Shown here: piece by piece, positions 42,640 to 53,569 of the stretch | Layout of the letters: every line of letters starts with the position of its first letter | How positions within the stretch are numbered: the first letter of the stretch is position 1 | Source of the DNA: Litsea cubeba | Lineage: Eukaryota; Streptophyta; Magnoliopsida; Laurales; Lauraceae | DNA: 64,000 nucleotides | Direction of reading: 5' to 3' | Assembly: GCA_012931725.1 (NCBI GenBank) | Contig: CM022949.1 | Span: 2,772,939-2,836,938 of the forward strand | Position numbers and translations under genes: made by a program | The notes under the pieces: model-generated | What the model was told of the DNA's origin: nothing | The model's database searches: none | The model's input: the letters and a program-made list of their open reading frames with translations, nothing else

Positions 42640-43020
42640 ATGTCGGTTATCTGTTCGGCCACCTTTTGGTGGACCGAACTCATAACGTCAAATAACCCTT
42701 CGGTTGACCGAGCTCTTCTCGACTCGTTTTCTAGAACCTGTACTTTCTTCTGACAATTCTTAATGAATTTCGGTTGACCGAACTGGGGAGCTCAGCTAAC
42801 CGAACTGATGATTTCGGCTAACCGACTGAGGTCAGTTGGCTCACGGTCCGAAATCCAGAGAGCAATAATTCACCTTGGTCGACACTTTGGTTGACCGAGC
42901 TCACGATGTTAGTTGACTGAACTGGTTTCGGTCACCTCTCGGCTCACAAACCAGAAACGTGATTTTTCTTCCTTTTTCACAGCCGGTCAGCAGTTCGGTT
43001 ACCTGTCGGTTAACCGAACT
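42640..43020. promoter_or_regulatory. Cluster of CGGTTGACCG-type palindromes
   Basis: CGGTTGACCG lies at 42701-42710 and 42771-42780, and CGGTTAACCG at 43007-43016. CGGCTAACCG (42815-42824) and several one-mismatch copies (near 42665, 42797, 42888 and 42910) lie between them. Most are embedded in TTCGG...CCGAACT. The T-containing form includes the W-box core TTGACC. On the minus strand the cluster lies about 120-500 bp upstream of the TATA-like box at 42511-42520. Confidence 0.65.
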
Positions 43021-43607
43021 GCTCTAGAATCTCTTCAGTATTCTGGAACGAATTCTACTCTGAAATCCAATGAATCACAACCCGTAATAAGTACTTCGAA
43101 CCTCATGTTTCCTTCCTCAAATATCATTTATATACATCAAAATAACACTTCTATTCCATTTCAACCAGCTCCATTCATTCAAATCAATTTCCATTTTTAT
43201 CATGAAATGGGTTCAAGAACCTAATTCTTACAATATTGAAACAAAATCTATATCAATTAACATATTAAGCATAAATAACCATTTATACTTTCCTTTCACT
43301 TCAATTTCAAGATAAAACCTCTTTTGTTAGTTTGAGGGTTGAGACCAAATCCCCAAATTGATAAACCCCTTTCTTAACCTAATACATGGAAATAATAAAA
43401 CAAACCTTTTATGAGCTAACTATGCTAAATAACAGCTCTAATCTCACAAACACATTCAAAACTTCTCAAAGGAATTTAAGCTACTTACTTGTAACTTTAC
43501 AAAGAGAGATCTGAGATCTTTCTCTAAGTTAAACTCCTAGAAAACCAAGAAGAGATGAAGAAGATGATGTAAACAACCTCAAATCTCACACAAACCACTA
43601 ACAAAAC

Positions 43608-44526
43608 TGTGTGGGGAGATTTCCAAAACTCCAGAATTATGCTAATCACGCCTGTAAGATGGGATTAAGCGTTCACACATGCCTCCCGCGTGCCATCCAT
43701 GTGGCACCGGACTCACCTCGGCTGACGGGACAGAGGCCTCTGCCGAGACCAGGCGGACTCTGGCAGCTAGCGCCGAGCTCGGCTACTAGGCGCCCACCTC
43801 GGCTAAAGAGGTTCACCCCGGCCAAAGGAGCCGGGACGGAAGCCTAAGCAAGGAAGAGCCCCCACTCGCACCCCACACCCGCCACGCCATCAGACACGTG
43901 GCATAGTAGGGGCGCGTGCCAATGGGACAGATGCGACATCCAGCCGTCCACAATTTTAGCCAAATCACTGACCAGGCGGCATCCAGCGGCTGAGGCCAAA
44001 TCAGGACAAGGCCTGAGGATGTACCCGATGGGACTCCTACCGCCAAAGGCGTCCAACAAGATCTGGCCCAACATGACACGCATTAAATGCGTTGTGGGCT
44101 GATCCGACTAGCGTTAAGTGCAATGTGGGCTGGAATGGATCGTATTTATTACTTTGTGGGCTGATCGGACCCTCATTTAATGAATGGGCTGACATGATGA
44201 CGCCTCTAGACATGTCGGGACGTCATCATGAACCTCCCCCATGCAACGTAGGCCTCTTCCTCTATAAGAGGAGGAGCGATCTCCATTACAGGTATGCACA
44301 TCTAAAACCAGAGAGCTGTTACTCTGCCTCTCTTCTTCCTCTCCTTCCTTTGTTCCAGTTCACTCACTGACTTAGGTATCGGAGAGCCTTGCGCCGCTCA
44401 GGCCAGGGTCCTCTGACCGTTTGCTCTTCCCTTTCAGGCCAGGAGGCAGTAGATCATCCTCTTCCGTTTGGATAAGTCCTGTAAGGCACCATAAGTATTG
44501 TGGGTCATAATTTTCCTGCACCTACA
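43608..44526 (+). mobile_element. Solo LTR related to the gag-only gypsy element
   Basis: It starts TGTGTGGGGAGATTTCC and ends CACCTACA, with the 5-bp duplication AAAAC at 43603-43607 and 44527-44531. Start, end and interior (CTGACTTAGGTATCGGAGAG, then CCAGGGTCCTCTGACC) match the minus-strand LTR of 27724-31928, with substantial divergence. A TATA-like box TATAAGAGG lies near 44262. Loss of the interior by recombination between two LTRs explains the single copy. The short frames inside are not genes. Confidence 0.88.
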
Positions 44527-44531
44527 AAAAC

Positions 44532-45550
44532 CTTCCTTTGAGCACTTGAGGAAGAAAATCGAAGGAGAAAGTAAACTAAATGAAGAAGAAAAGAAAGTAA
44601 AACTATTTCCCTGCTGTAACTTCTGCTGGCAAGATCTACTAAGTCCAGCTCATGGTTCATTTTGAGCCTTATGACTAAATTTTCATTTAAACCCCATTTA
44701 GTTTACATATTTTAAAGTCAAGTCAAATCAAGACCCACTTGATTCATCTTAAGCCAAATGTAATTAAGTGTACTATGAAAAGTGATGTACTCGTCGAGAT
44801 ACACATGATGTTATTAAGTTTTACCAAATTCAACGAAATACGCATAAATCCATATTTACGTAAAAATCTTTCATTTCACTAATTTGAGTCTAAAATCCAA
44901 CTTTATCAACTTACTGTCTTCCAAATAATCTCATTATGCTTAATTCATCCATTTGAGACTAATTCAACTCATTTTGATCATTAATCACATTTAAGCCAAC
45001 TAATCATCCTTAATCCACAATAAACTCGATTAATTAGAGTTAATCGTAATTAACTCGGGACGTAATGTAACATGCATAAAGAAAAATAAATATGCACCTT
45101 CCTTTAATCCTTTCTTTCTAATTATATCATTCTTGAATTGAACATAAACATTAGCTTAACATAGCAATAGATGAAAACTAGAATCTTCTAGAAAAAACAA
45201 AAATATTAAGGAACTAAGTAAATATTTGACAATGACATCATCACAAAAGATAGGAAGCCCTTACAATGACAAAAACAAAATGATCAAACATGAGATGGTA
45301 TGGATGCTCTTTGCTCATGGGATATTTCTTGTGAAATGCGTTAAGTGCACCACTGCCCAGTTCTTGTCACTCCCAAGACTATTATCATCACTAATTACAG
45401 ACCATATGGATTTCTACCATAAAACATAAGAAAAAACTCGAGACCATATCGGAGAGTACCAACAAATCCCTAACTATAGTTTCAAGTAGCAGTCCTACAT
45501 TTGAGGTCAACAAAACCCCTTACAGTTCTCCACATTTTGTTGGTTTATTT
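44532..45550. other. End of the probable gypsy LTR, then gene 3' flank
   Basis: 44532-45072 is the first part (on the minus strand) of the probable large LTR. 45073-45550 is AT-rich sequence downstream of the membrane-protein gene. I see no further feature. Confidence 0.4.
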
Positions 45551-46501
45551 CTACAAGTTTGAGCCCACAGGTGATGTTCCGTGCATCTCTAACTTCTCTC
45601 CATGGGTCTTCTTACACTCATAGTAGAATACAGTGTACACCACAAAGGCAAAGAACTTAACCAAATAAAGTAAACTAACCGCTAACAGATCAAATGCTGA
45701 GGAAGCTACAAAAGCTAAGTAATTCATCCACACATACAAGGCGAGGGCTATTACTGTTAGAAATAGCATGAGAACAATCCCTTGAACCTTTCTTCCCCTA
45801 ATGAGCTCTCCAGCCTTTGAGAGTGCCACCAATCCATAGCAATCCTCTTCTATTATTGAAATTATGAGGCCTAATGTCCATACCGCAGCAAGGTAGAGAT
45901 ATACTACCAGAGCCAAAAAGCTCATCAAAGCTGCCAATGCAATGAATGCACCACCTTCTGGTAACACCAACCATATCAACACCATAATGACAACGACATA
46001 GGCAGCGGTGAAGAAAGAGACGTAGAACCAAGTGATTGCAGGCCTCTTCAGTGTCATTTTGATCCTTGAAAGCATCCCTTTGTGATTGAAGTCTTTTCCA
46101 ACATAAGCCATGGCTGACGAGTAGACTGTTGTCATCATTGCTACAAGTACAACCATCCATAGTGCAATAAAGAAGCATAGCTCTAGACCCACAAGAACTC
46201 GAAAATCTTTTTGGATTCCAGCGAGGGCATGCTTGGTTTTCGATTGATCATTGCCATCCAACAACAAGAGGGCCTCTTTAGAAGCTACATCTGACATTAA
46301 AATGAAGACAAGGAATTTGTTTCCTAATGACAGCATGGTGAAGGGAGGTAGTACAAGGAGTGTGATTGAGATCAGGAACTTCTTGTTCTTCCAAATGAGT
46401 TTGAGAGCTTCCATGAGAATCCCAAGGATTCCCAACATGACGGGAGATGCTCCGGCTTTCGGCGAATCCATTGGTTGCATATCATTGTGAGTCTCAGCCA
46501 A
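45551..46501 (-). CDS. Six-pass membrane protein, plant family of unknown function
   Basis: This intact single-exon gene of 316 residues is the only host gene here that looks functional. Hydrophobic segments lie at about 42-68, 103-128, 157-180, 185-215, 240-260 and 265-293. A polar loop (72-100) separates the first two, and the N-terminus is short and soluble. The stretch IIEEDCYGLVALSKAGELI then RGRKVQG (about 216-241) is conserved in both other copies in the window and is the best family signature. The start MAETHNDMQPMDSP is the first Met. No enzymatic or transport motif is visible, so no function is proposed. It probably sits in an endomembrane or the plasma membrane. It lies between two LTR insertions, the nearest ending about 480 bp downstream and another starting about 710 bp upstream. 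Confidence 0.8.
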   Translation of the reverse strand: MAETHNDMQPMDSPKAGASPVMLGILGILMEALKLIWKNKKFLISITLLVLPPFTMLSLGNKFLVFILMSDVASKEALLLLDGNDQSKTKHALAGIQKDFRVLVGLELCFFIALWMVVLVAMMTTVYSSAMAYVGKDFNHKGMLSRIKMTLKRPAITWFYVSFFTAAYVVVIMVLIWLVLPEGGAFIALAALMSFLALVVYLYLAAVWTLGLIISIIEEDCYGLVALSKAGELIRGRKVQGIVLMLFLTVIALALYVWMNYLAFVASSAFDLLAVSLLYLVKFFAFVVYTVFYYECKKTHGEKLEMHGTSPVGSNL

Positions 46502-47211
46502 TGTCGAAGTACTACTTATGGGGTCATATGGGTTGTCTCTATTAGCATAGGTGTTTCAAATGTTTCTTCAGTTGGTGGTAATCCCAAACATTTGTTGTTT
46601 ATTAGAAACTTTGGATACTTTGTCCTAGTTTCCATCGATGCCTGATTTGTGGGTTAAGTACAAGGCAACACTAACTTGTTTTTAACATAGCTTTTGATAT
46701 ATGCAATGAGATTTTATAATAATGTTAGGGCCTCATAAAAGGCCAATTAATATATCTACATCTATATCTATATATATATATATATATATATATATTAGGG
46801 AGTTGAAAATGTATTCATGAAGAGGAAGGATGAACAAAGCGGTAAACCCCACCAATATGATGAACAAATAGAACTTGATAGGCCAATAAAATAAACCAGT
46901 ACAATCAATGTGTTATCCCCTCTCAAAACCAAATATAAGTAACTTGTCTAGTTCTTCATTAATTTCTCGAACAAGTGGAAACATGGCTTTGTAGCTTTTG
47001 ATAAGATCCAATCTCATTTTGCAAATAGAAAAATCTCTAGTGGCTTATGTTTATCTCTTTTTTCCCCCTTTAAAATGCTGTATTAGAATTTTTAGTTATA
47101 TCAATATAGAGCAAATTACAACAAAGAGAACTGTCTAGCAAGATGATATAGACTGCAATAAAACCTGCACCGGAAAAGCATTGCAAGTCATAAGTTGGTT
47201 TCTTGTCCCTC
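46502..47211. other. Upstream region of the membrane-protein gene, with (TA)n
   Basis: This should hold the promoter of the minus-strand gene. A (TA)n microsatellite lies at about 46768-46795, roughly 270-290 bp upstream of the start codon. I cannot assign a TATA box within the repeat. No other gene is seen. Confidence 0.45.
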
Positions 47212-47216
47212 CCTAG

Positions 47217-48109
47217 TGAAAGTCCAAATTTATGCTACTAGTTCACAAATTAATTAGGCAATGCACAGCGGAAATAAATCAATCAGACAATAGAACTAGC
47301 TATCTACCAATCACACACCACAAGAAGGCAGACACAGAATATAGCGTGGAAATCCTATCCAGGGAAAAAAACCACGAACCAGAAATCAAGAGTTCACGAA
47401 CAGTTACAAGATATACTCACTAGCTCCTGTACCTCAGTCTGTACCTCGACCTCAGGATTATAGTTATTCTTGCAAAGAATCCACTGACACGAAATCAACG
47501 TGCCCCGTTCTCCTTACTTGATCTCCTCGCACCTTGTAAGCACAAGATGAACAATCTTCTCTTTCGAAAAGCAGAAGCAGTAGCAACCTTCTAGAGCAGC
47601 CTTTAGAACGATCTCTCAATGGCTCTAGAGAATAAACTCTCTCTTATGATATCTCTAACTCAGATTAATGAGAGTGGTGGTTGTCCATAGGGCTGAGAGT
47701 AACACCCTATATATAGCTTCAATTTCATGCCTAATACTTAGAACACAAGTAGGACTCGGACTGGGAAAACAGAGTCTCAAAAGGAAACAAATTCGTATCA
47801 GAATAGAGACTTTCCCGTTTTCTGCGCACTGTTCGCTCGAGCGGACTCTTACTTCGCTCGAGCGGATGAGGCTCTGTCTCGCGTTCGCTCGAGCGAAGGT
47901 GAGAGCGCTCGAGCGGACTCCTTGCTGGAAGAGATACGGAAATTCAGAACTCTTTTCTACCAGCTTTCTTCTTCTAAACCATTCAGGCTTTTCTTCTTGG
48001 AGTCCTTCCCTCTTCTATCTTCGGAGTTCTTTTCTAAATAAAACATACAACACAAAGACTCCTAAAGTTTTGTCCAACATGAATTTAGCCAATACAAAAA
48101 TACCTAACA
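47217..48109 (-). repeat. copia-3 3' LTR
   Basis: This 893-bp LTR has a TATA-like box (TATATATA) at about 47707-47716. All four palindromes are intact in this copy. The 192-codon frame at 47668-48246 runs through LTR sequence and is not a gene. Confidence 0.9.
47834..47915. promoter_or_regulatory. Four CGCTCGAGCG palindromes in copia-3 U3
   Basis: Perfect copies lie at 47834-47843, 47855-47864, 47886-47895 and 47906-47915. That is four 10-bp dyads in 82 bp, about 120-200 bp upstream of the TATA-like box on the minus strand. The arrangement parallels that of copia-1, but the core sequence is different. Confidence 0.7.
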
Positions 48110-48560
48110 ATCTCCCCCTTTGGCAATTCATGAACAAAACTTTTACAAAAGATCTACCCAAAAGAGAAACCCAAAATACATTAAATTTTCAGCACAAGAA
48201 AAATTTATCAGCTCCTGTAGATCTTTGCCCTGTTTGCTCCCCCTAGCTTCATTATTCTCCCCCTTTTTGTCCATAATTGACAAACTAGCATCCTGAAGCA
48301 GCTTCTGTCAATTTGGATTCTGCAGCTCCCCCTCAATGTTGTCTCCCCCTCAAAAAGATCTTCGTATCAGCACTGGGGTGGGGGCATGATCCTGTAGATC
48401 AGGGGTGATGAAGCTTTGGCACACACACTTGTATATTTAGATATTTCAACAAAGTGTTTACCAACACAGAAGATAAGTCTTCTTTCTTGACCCAAACAGC
48501 TTTGGTATTCTTGTTCAGCTCAGTCTTCTGTGTTTTCCATTGCATTTGATTTGGTGATCT

Positions 48561-50273
48561 TCACAGCTTATTGCAATGAGGTCTAATGTGCCCTTTAATT
48601 CCGCAATGATGACAAGTGGGAATTCTTTCAGGACGTGGCACATGTTTCTTCTTGGCAGCTGTATTTGCAACATGAACAGCAGAATTAGTAACAACTGAAT
48701 TTTGAACAAAACAGTTTATACCTTTGGCTTTAGAAGTGGATGCTCCGTTAGCGTAGCCAATGCCATGCTTGTTAGTGTTTGCCTTTTGACTGCACAAGAT
48801 GTCATCTAATTTTTTAGACCCGATATTCATCTTGTTCAATGAAGCTTTTGCAGTGTCTAACTCAGATAAAACCATCTTGAGTCTTCCATTCAGATCAGAA
48901 TTCTCTGCTTTCAAAGTCTTCATATCAGAATCAAGTAAGACAGACTTTTGTGATTCTGCAGTCAGTTTGTCAGCCAACTTGTTATTTTCATCCTCCAATT
49001 TTTATACTTTTGCAAGAGAATCTGCAAGTTCAGCTTTCAAAGAGGAATTCTGCTCTTCAGACATTTGCCAATTAAGAGCAACTTTTTCATTCACTTTAAC
49101 CATCTTCATGGTTTTCTTGAAAAGTGTTTCATATTCAGCTTTTCAATCTGGTCCTTCCTCTGAATCAGTATCTTGATCAGTCTCAGCTTCAGAAGAAACA
49201 TGCGAAGCAACAGAACTAGAAGTTGCTATAAAAGCAATAAACTTCCCTTTGCCAGTGTCAGACTTGTCAGACTCAGGATTTTCATCATTCTCATCAGAAG
49301 TGTCATCTTCCCAAGTAGTATTCAAGGATTTCTTTTGAGATTTTTTGTTTCCGCAATCATTAGCAATATGTCCATAGCCTTAACACTCATAACATTGAAT
49401 CCCTTTAAAAGATTTCTTCTTTCTAGAATTTTTAGGGATCTGCACATTAGTTTTCTGCCCCTTCATAAAAAGCTTAAATTGCTTCATGAACTGTACAGTA
49501 ACTTGGGGATCAATTTCCTCTGAATCTGAATCTGAATCACTTGCAGCTTTCTTATATGATTCATTGAATGCTTTTTTGAATGATTCCTTGAACGCTTTCA
49601 AAGCAATACCTTGAGATTTTGTCTTCCCATTAGTCCTTAGGTTTGCTTCAAAAGTTTGTAGGTTGCCAATCAACTCATCAACTTTGAGCGTATTCAGATT
49701 TTTATTCTCCTCAATAGCCACAACCTTTGCATCAAACCTTTCAGGAAGAGACCGCAGAATCTTTTTCACAATCCTATTTTCTGGAATTGGCTCTCCCAAA
49801 GTAAAGGTATCATTCACAATTGCATTCAACTTCGAATTGAAATCATCAAAAGTTTCATCTTCTTCCATCTTTATGGTTTCGAAAGCTGTATACAATTTCT
49901 GAAGTTTCGACTGTTTAACAATTTCAGTGCCTTCATGCATAGTCTGCAGAATATCACAAGCTTCTTTCGCAATAGTGCATGTAGAAATTTTACGAAACTC
50001 ATACATATTAACTCCATTATAAATAGCATTCAATGCTTTAGAGTTATAAGTGGCAGCTAACTCTTCTTCTTTAGTCCATTTATCTTCAGGTTTGAGATCA
50101 GTTACCCCATCAGCGGTAATAGTGGGCAAGGAATAGCCATTAACAACAGATTTCCAAACTTTCAGATCTATGGCTTTCAAGAAGGCAGCCATCCTGACTT
50201 TCTAATAAGTATAATTGCTACCATCCAACAAAGGAGGCTTATTGGTTGAAGTGCCTTCACGGTAGATATCCAT
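48561..50273 (-). pseudogene. copia-3 Gag, four stop codons
   Basis: The Gag start MDIYREGTSTNKPPLLDGSN lies at 50273. A TAG (50202-50204) replaces the Trp expected after NYTY. The Gag core of the UBN2 type follows (MEEDETFDDFNSKLNAIV and RIVKKILRSLPERFDAKV). A stop (49380-49382) falls within the first CCHC knuckle, directly after CYEC. An acidic region is ended by TGA (about 49143-49145). A coiled-coil stretch has a TAA (49002-49004), and the last part ends with a second knuckle CHHCGIKGHIRPHC. The layout parallels the Gag part of copia-1, so the two elements are probably related. It could still have moved using a helper's proteins before the stops arose. Confidence 0.85.
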
Positions 50274-50327
50274 TCTAGCAAATATGGATCAACACAATAG
50301 AATAGTGCAACCCGCTCTGATACCAAT

Positions 50328-51238
50328 TGAAAGTCCAAATTTATGGGCTACTAGAATGGAATACTACTAGTTCTCAAATTAATCAGGCAATGCACAGCGG
50401 AAATAAATCAATCAGACAATAGAACTAGCTATCTACCAATCACACACCACAAGAAGGCAGACACAAAATATAGCGTGGAAACCCTATCCAGGGAGAAAAA
50501 CCACGAATCAGAAATCAAGAGTTCACGAACAGTTACAAGATATACTCACTAGCTCCTGTACCTCAGTATGTACCTCGACCTCAGGACTATAGTTATTCTT
50601 GCAAAGAATCCACTGACACGAAATCCACGTGCCCCGTTCTCCTTACTTGATCTCCTCGCACCTTGTAAGCACAAGATGAACAATCTTCTCCTTCGAAAAA
50701 CAGAAGTAGCAGCAACCTTCTAGAGCAGCCTTTAGAACGATCTCTCAATGGCTCTAGAGAATAAACTCTCTCTTATGATATCTCTAACTCAGATTAATGA
50801 GAGTGGTGGTTGTCCATAGGGCTGAGAGTAACACCCTATATATAGCTTCAATTTCATGCCTAATACTTAGAACACAAGTAGGACTCGGACTGGGAAAACA
50901 GAGTCTCAAAAGGAAACAAATTCGTATCAGAATAGAGACTTTCCCGTTTTCTGCGCACTGTTCGTTCGAGCGGACTCTTACTTCGCTCGAGCGGATGAGG
51001 CTCTGTCTCGCGTTCGCTCGAGCAAAGGTGAGAGCGCTCGAGTGGACTCCTTGCTGGAAGAGATACAGAAATTCAGAACTCTTTTCTACCAGCTTTCTTG
51101 TTCTAAACCATTCAGGCTTTTCTTCTTGGAGTCCTTCGCTCTTCTATCTTCGGAGTTCTTTTCTAAATAAAACGTACAACACAAAGACTCCTAAAGTTTT
51201 GTCCAACATGAATTTAGACAATACAAAAATACCTAACA
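50328..51238 (-). repeat. copia-3 5' LTR, palindromes decaying
   Basis: This is the promoter LTR. Of the four palindromes at about 50964-51045, only one remains CGCTCGAGCG. The others read CGTTCGAGCG, CGCTCGAGCA and CGCTCGAGTG. Each change is C to T or G to A within a CpG. Confidence 0.85.
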
Positions 51239-52079
51239 CCTAGCTATTTCGCTAATGTGTCCACCACTTCATTCCATTCTCTTGAAACATGAACAAAAAT
51301 AACTTCTACTGATGAAAGAAGCAATAGTCTCTTTTGTAACACCCTGTTCCTTAATTCCCTATTAATACTAATTAATTACTTGATTAGTTAGCAAGTGTGT
51401 TTAGAGTCTTAATTAGCGAGCCGGGTTTATCGAGTGGATCACGAGTGCGAAGTTTCGTGCGAGTCCGAGTTCGTTTGGGTACAGTAGGGGGTGGTATGCA
51501 ATTTCGGGAAGTTTTCAGGGGTTTTATCGAGATTATGAGTTTTTGGTAAGTTGGGTGCATCGGGTAGGTCTAGACATTTCACGAACATTAGTCTTCTTTC
51601 GCGTTTATATTCGACGCATCGAAGCGGTCCAAAGATCATCATAATTAGTAAACCAAGGACTTAACCCAAATTAATCCATTATCTAACCTAATATCAGCCC
51701 ACCTCCCATCTCTTATTCATACCTTCCTCATTTCACTGTTCCATCTTCAGAGACCCAGACCCCTTAATCGTTTCTTCATTGCCGACACTCACCGGAGCTC
51801 CGACGTCGTCGGTGATGATGGACCGCACTCCTGCTCGGTTCTACCGAGGTCGGCGGACGTGGGAGTCCGTTGGGTCCGACCCTTTCGTAACCGGGGGGCA
51901 GAGGCGCGCATCAACATTTTTGTTGTGTGGGTGTGCCAGATTTTCTATTTTACTTGGAATTGTAAGTGGTGATCCGGAGATCAACCTTCGCAAGTAAAAA
52001 GGAAATCAACTTCTTTCAAGTTTTCCATTGCACATATATTTAAGAAAAGAGACATTTTTCTTGGTTTGCCGTGAAAGGC

Positions 52080-52165
52080 GATTTTTTGGCATTTATAGCC
52101 GATTTTGGCGTTTATAGCCGGTTTCTGGCGTTTATAGCCGATTTTGGCGTTTATAGCCGATTTAC
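52080..52165 (+). repeat. Short tandem repeat, GATTTTGGCGTTTATAGCC
   Basis: Four copies of a 19-20-bp unit follow one another, with one or two changes each. It lies near the 3' end (minus-strand sense) of the nested LTR. No function is apparent. Confidence 0.75.
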
Positions 52166-53335
52166 AATCTTTATCAATAATGAAAGACAAGAGTTGTGAT
52201 TTTTGTCTCTTTTGAAAAAATACAAACTACAATGAAAAGCAAGAAAAGGAGGATCTAACTTCTCAGGAGATTGTGGGGGACCCGTTTAGATTGACGGTCG
52301 CAAGCCATATGTGGACTTCACCATCATCCATGCAGATGAGAACAGATGATGCTATTGATTCGCTTGGCTTGGCTATAACCTCAGGTTTTTAGAGGACAAA
52401 GACCAAAAGGAGGTCCTATGTCCAATAAAAAGCCGAGTAGACGGGCTGAAAAGCCATGTCTGAGCCATTGAAGGCAGAAGGAGAAGGCAAGGACCTTGGG
52501 GGGGTACCCCCAAGGGACTTTTGTCACCTTGTAGCGGTGGTCGGTGTAGGATTTCCGCAGAGTTTTCTCTTTTTTCCTTCTCTGAATTTCTGTGCTTTGT
52601 CTGTGTCTCTGTCTATGATTTTTCTTCGATCTCTTTCTTCTTGGAGAGCTCTTCTATTTATAGGCTTTTAGGTAGCCATTTAGGAGGGTTTATGGGCTTT
52701 TATTGTCATTAAGCCGCATAATGGGAGGAGTTATAGGATTTAAATCTTTATTTTGTAACTCCTTTTTCTTGGCTTCTGATTGGCCGGAGGAGATTGAGGG
52801 CATTTAATCGCCTTTAATCGCCATGATGGGAGGAGTTTCATGGGTTAAATGTCATGAATCTCTTGACTTGTAACTCTCGGATGCTTGCTTCTGATTGGTC
52901 CATCCAAAGAAATGGATTAATGACTGTAATAAAGCTAGTCAATTAATCGCATTAAGTGGTCGCCGAGCAGTTGAAGAGTCGCGGGCCGTGCCGCGTCTTT
53001 TGGGATTCTTCTGATAATGATCATCGATGGATCTTCATGTAGATCGACATCGGATGACCATGTGACTTCAGGTGTTGGTTGCCAACAGCGGGTCAGTGCC
53101 ATCTGTCCTGTCGATTTCTCGATCGGTCGGGTAGAAAGCACACTTTTTTTTGGTTGACCGGGTGGCGATCAATGTTGTTTTTGATACTTTTGATGATTGA
53201 CCCGTGTTTTTGACGGATGTCAGAGGATTTGGTGTCTCAAAAGTATAAGTTTTGGAAACTACCAAAGGCCGGACGCTTCGAATCGCGAAAAAACGGCGAA
53301 AACCGGGGTTTCCGGGGCCTTCCCGGCGATCCCGG

Positions 53336-53408
53336 GCTCCAGGGTCGCAGGGGCCTGCGACCTTAGGCCAGGGTGGGCCAGGGTCGCAGGGGTCTGCGAC
53401 CCTGGGGT
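53336..53408. repeat. Duplicated inverted repeat GGTCGCAGG..CCTGCGACC
   Basis: GGGTCGCAGG faces CCTGCGACC around a one-base centre at about 53343-53362. A second copy at about 53381-53403 reads GGGTCGCAGG, then GTCTGCGACCCTGG. A GGCCAGGGTGGGCCA stretch separates them. It is very GC-rich in an otherwise AT-rich LTR. On the minus strand it lies upstream of the TATA-like box. Confidence 0.7.
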
Positions 53409-53569
53409 TTTTTGCCCCTTTTTATCCCGTTTTGTGTCCGTTTTTGCTGTTTTTCGATTCTTTTTTCTTCTGTATTTTTCCTTGACATTTTGACCATTTA
53501 TTGGCTTGATTTCCATGTAGGAAACCTGATGAGAATCCTTGCATTTTATTTTGCAAAGTTTCCAATTTC

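Larger units (their letters stand above)
35700..45072 (-). mobile_element. Probable large gypsy solo LTR with two nested insertions
   Basis: On the minus strand the unit would start TGTTACATTACGTCCC (45072) and end GGCTTAGGTCGTGTCA (35700), a terminal look shared with Del/Tekay-type LTRs. It is cut by a copia element (TSD CTTTT) and by a solo LTR (TSD AAAAC). Without them it is about 2.7 kb, close to the net size of the LTR at 51335-56651. No target duplication was found at its own ends, so the boundaries and the solo-LTR call are inferences. It carries a 27-bp triplicate, a palindrome cluster and a TATA-like box at 42511-42520. Confidence 0.45.
47217..51238 (-). mobile_element. Gag-only Ty1/copia element (copia-3, non-autonomous)
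   Basis: LTRs at 47217-48109 and 50328-51238 start TGAAAGTCCAAATTTATG and end ATACCTAACA. The duplication CCTAG flanks the element (47212-47216 and 51239-51243). The Met-type PBS reads TGGTATCAGAGCG at about 50314-50326, and a PPT with AAAGGGGGAGAT directly follows the 3' LTR at 48110. The interior holds only gag, with no protease, integrase or RT, so the element depended on a relative. The right LTR has about 20 extra bases near its start plus scattered changes, so it is older than copia-1. Confidence 0.92.

Noticed and set aside
47668..48246. 192-codon plus frame, repeated in part at 50797-51243
   Set aside because: It lies in copia-3 LTRs, antisense to the element, with no domain and truncation in the other LTR.
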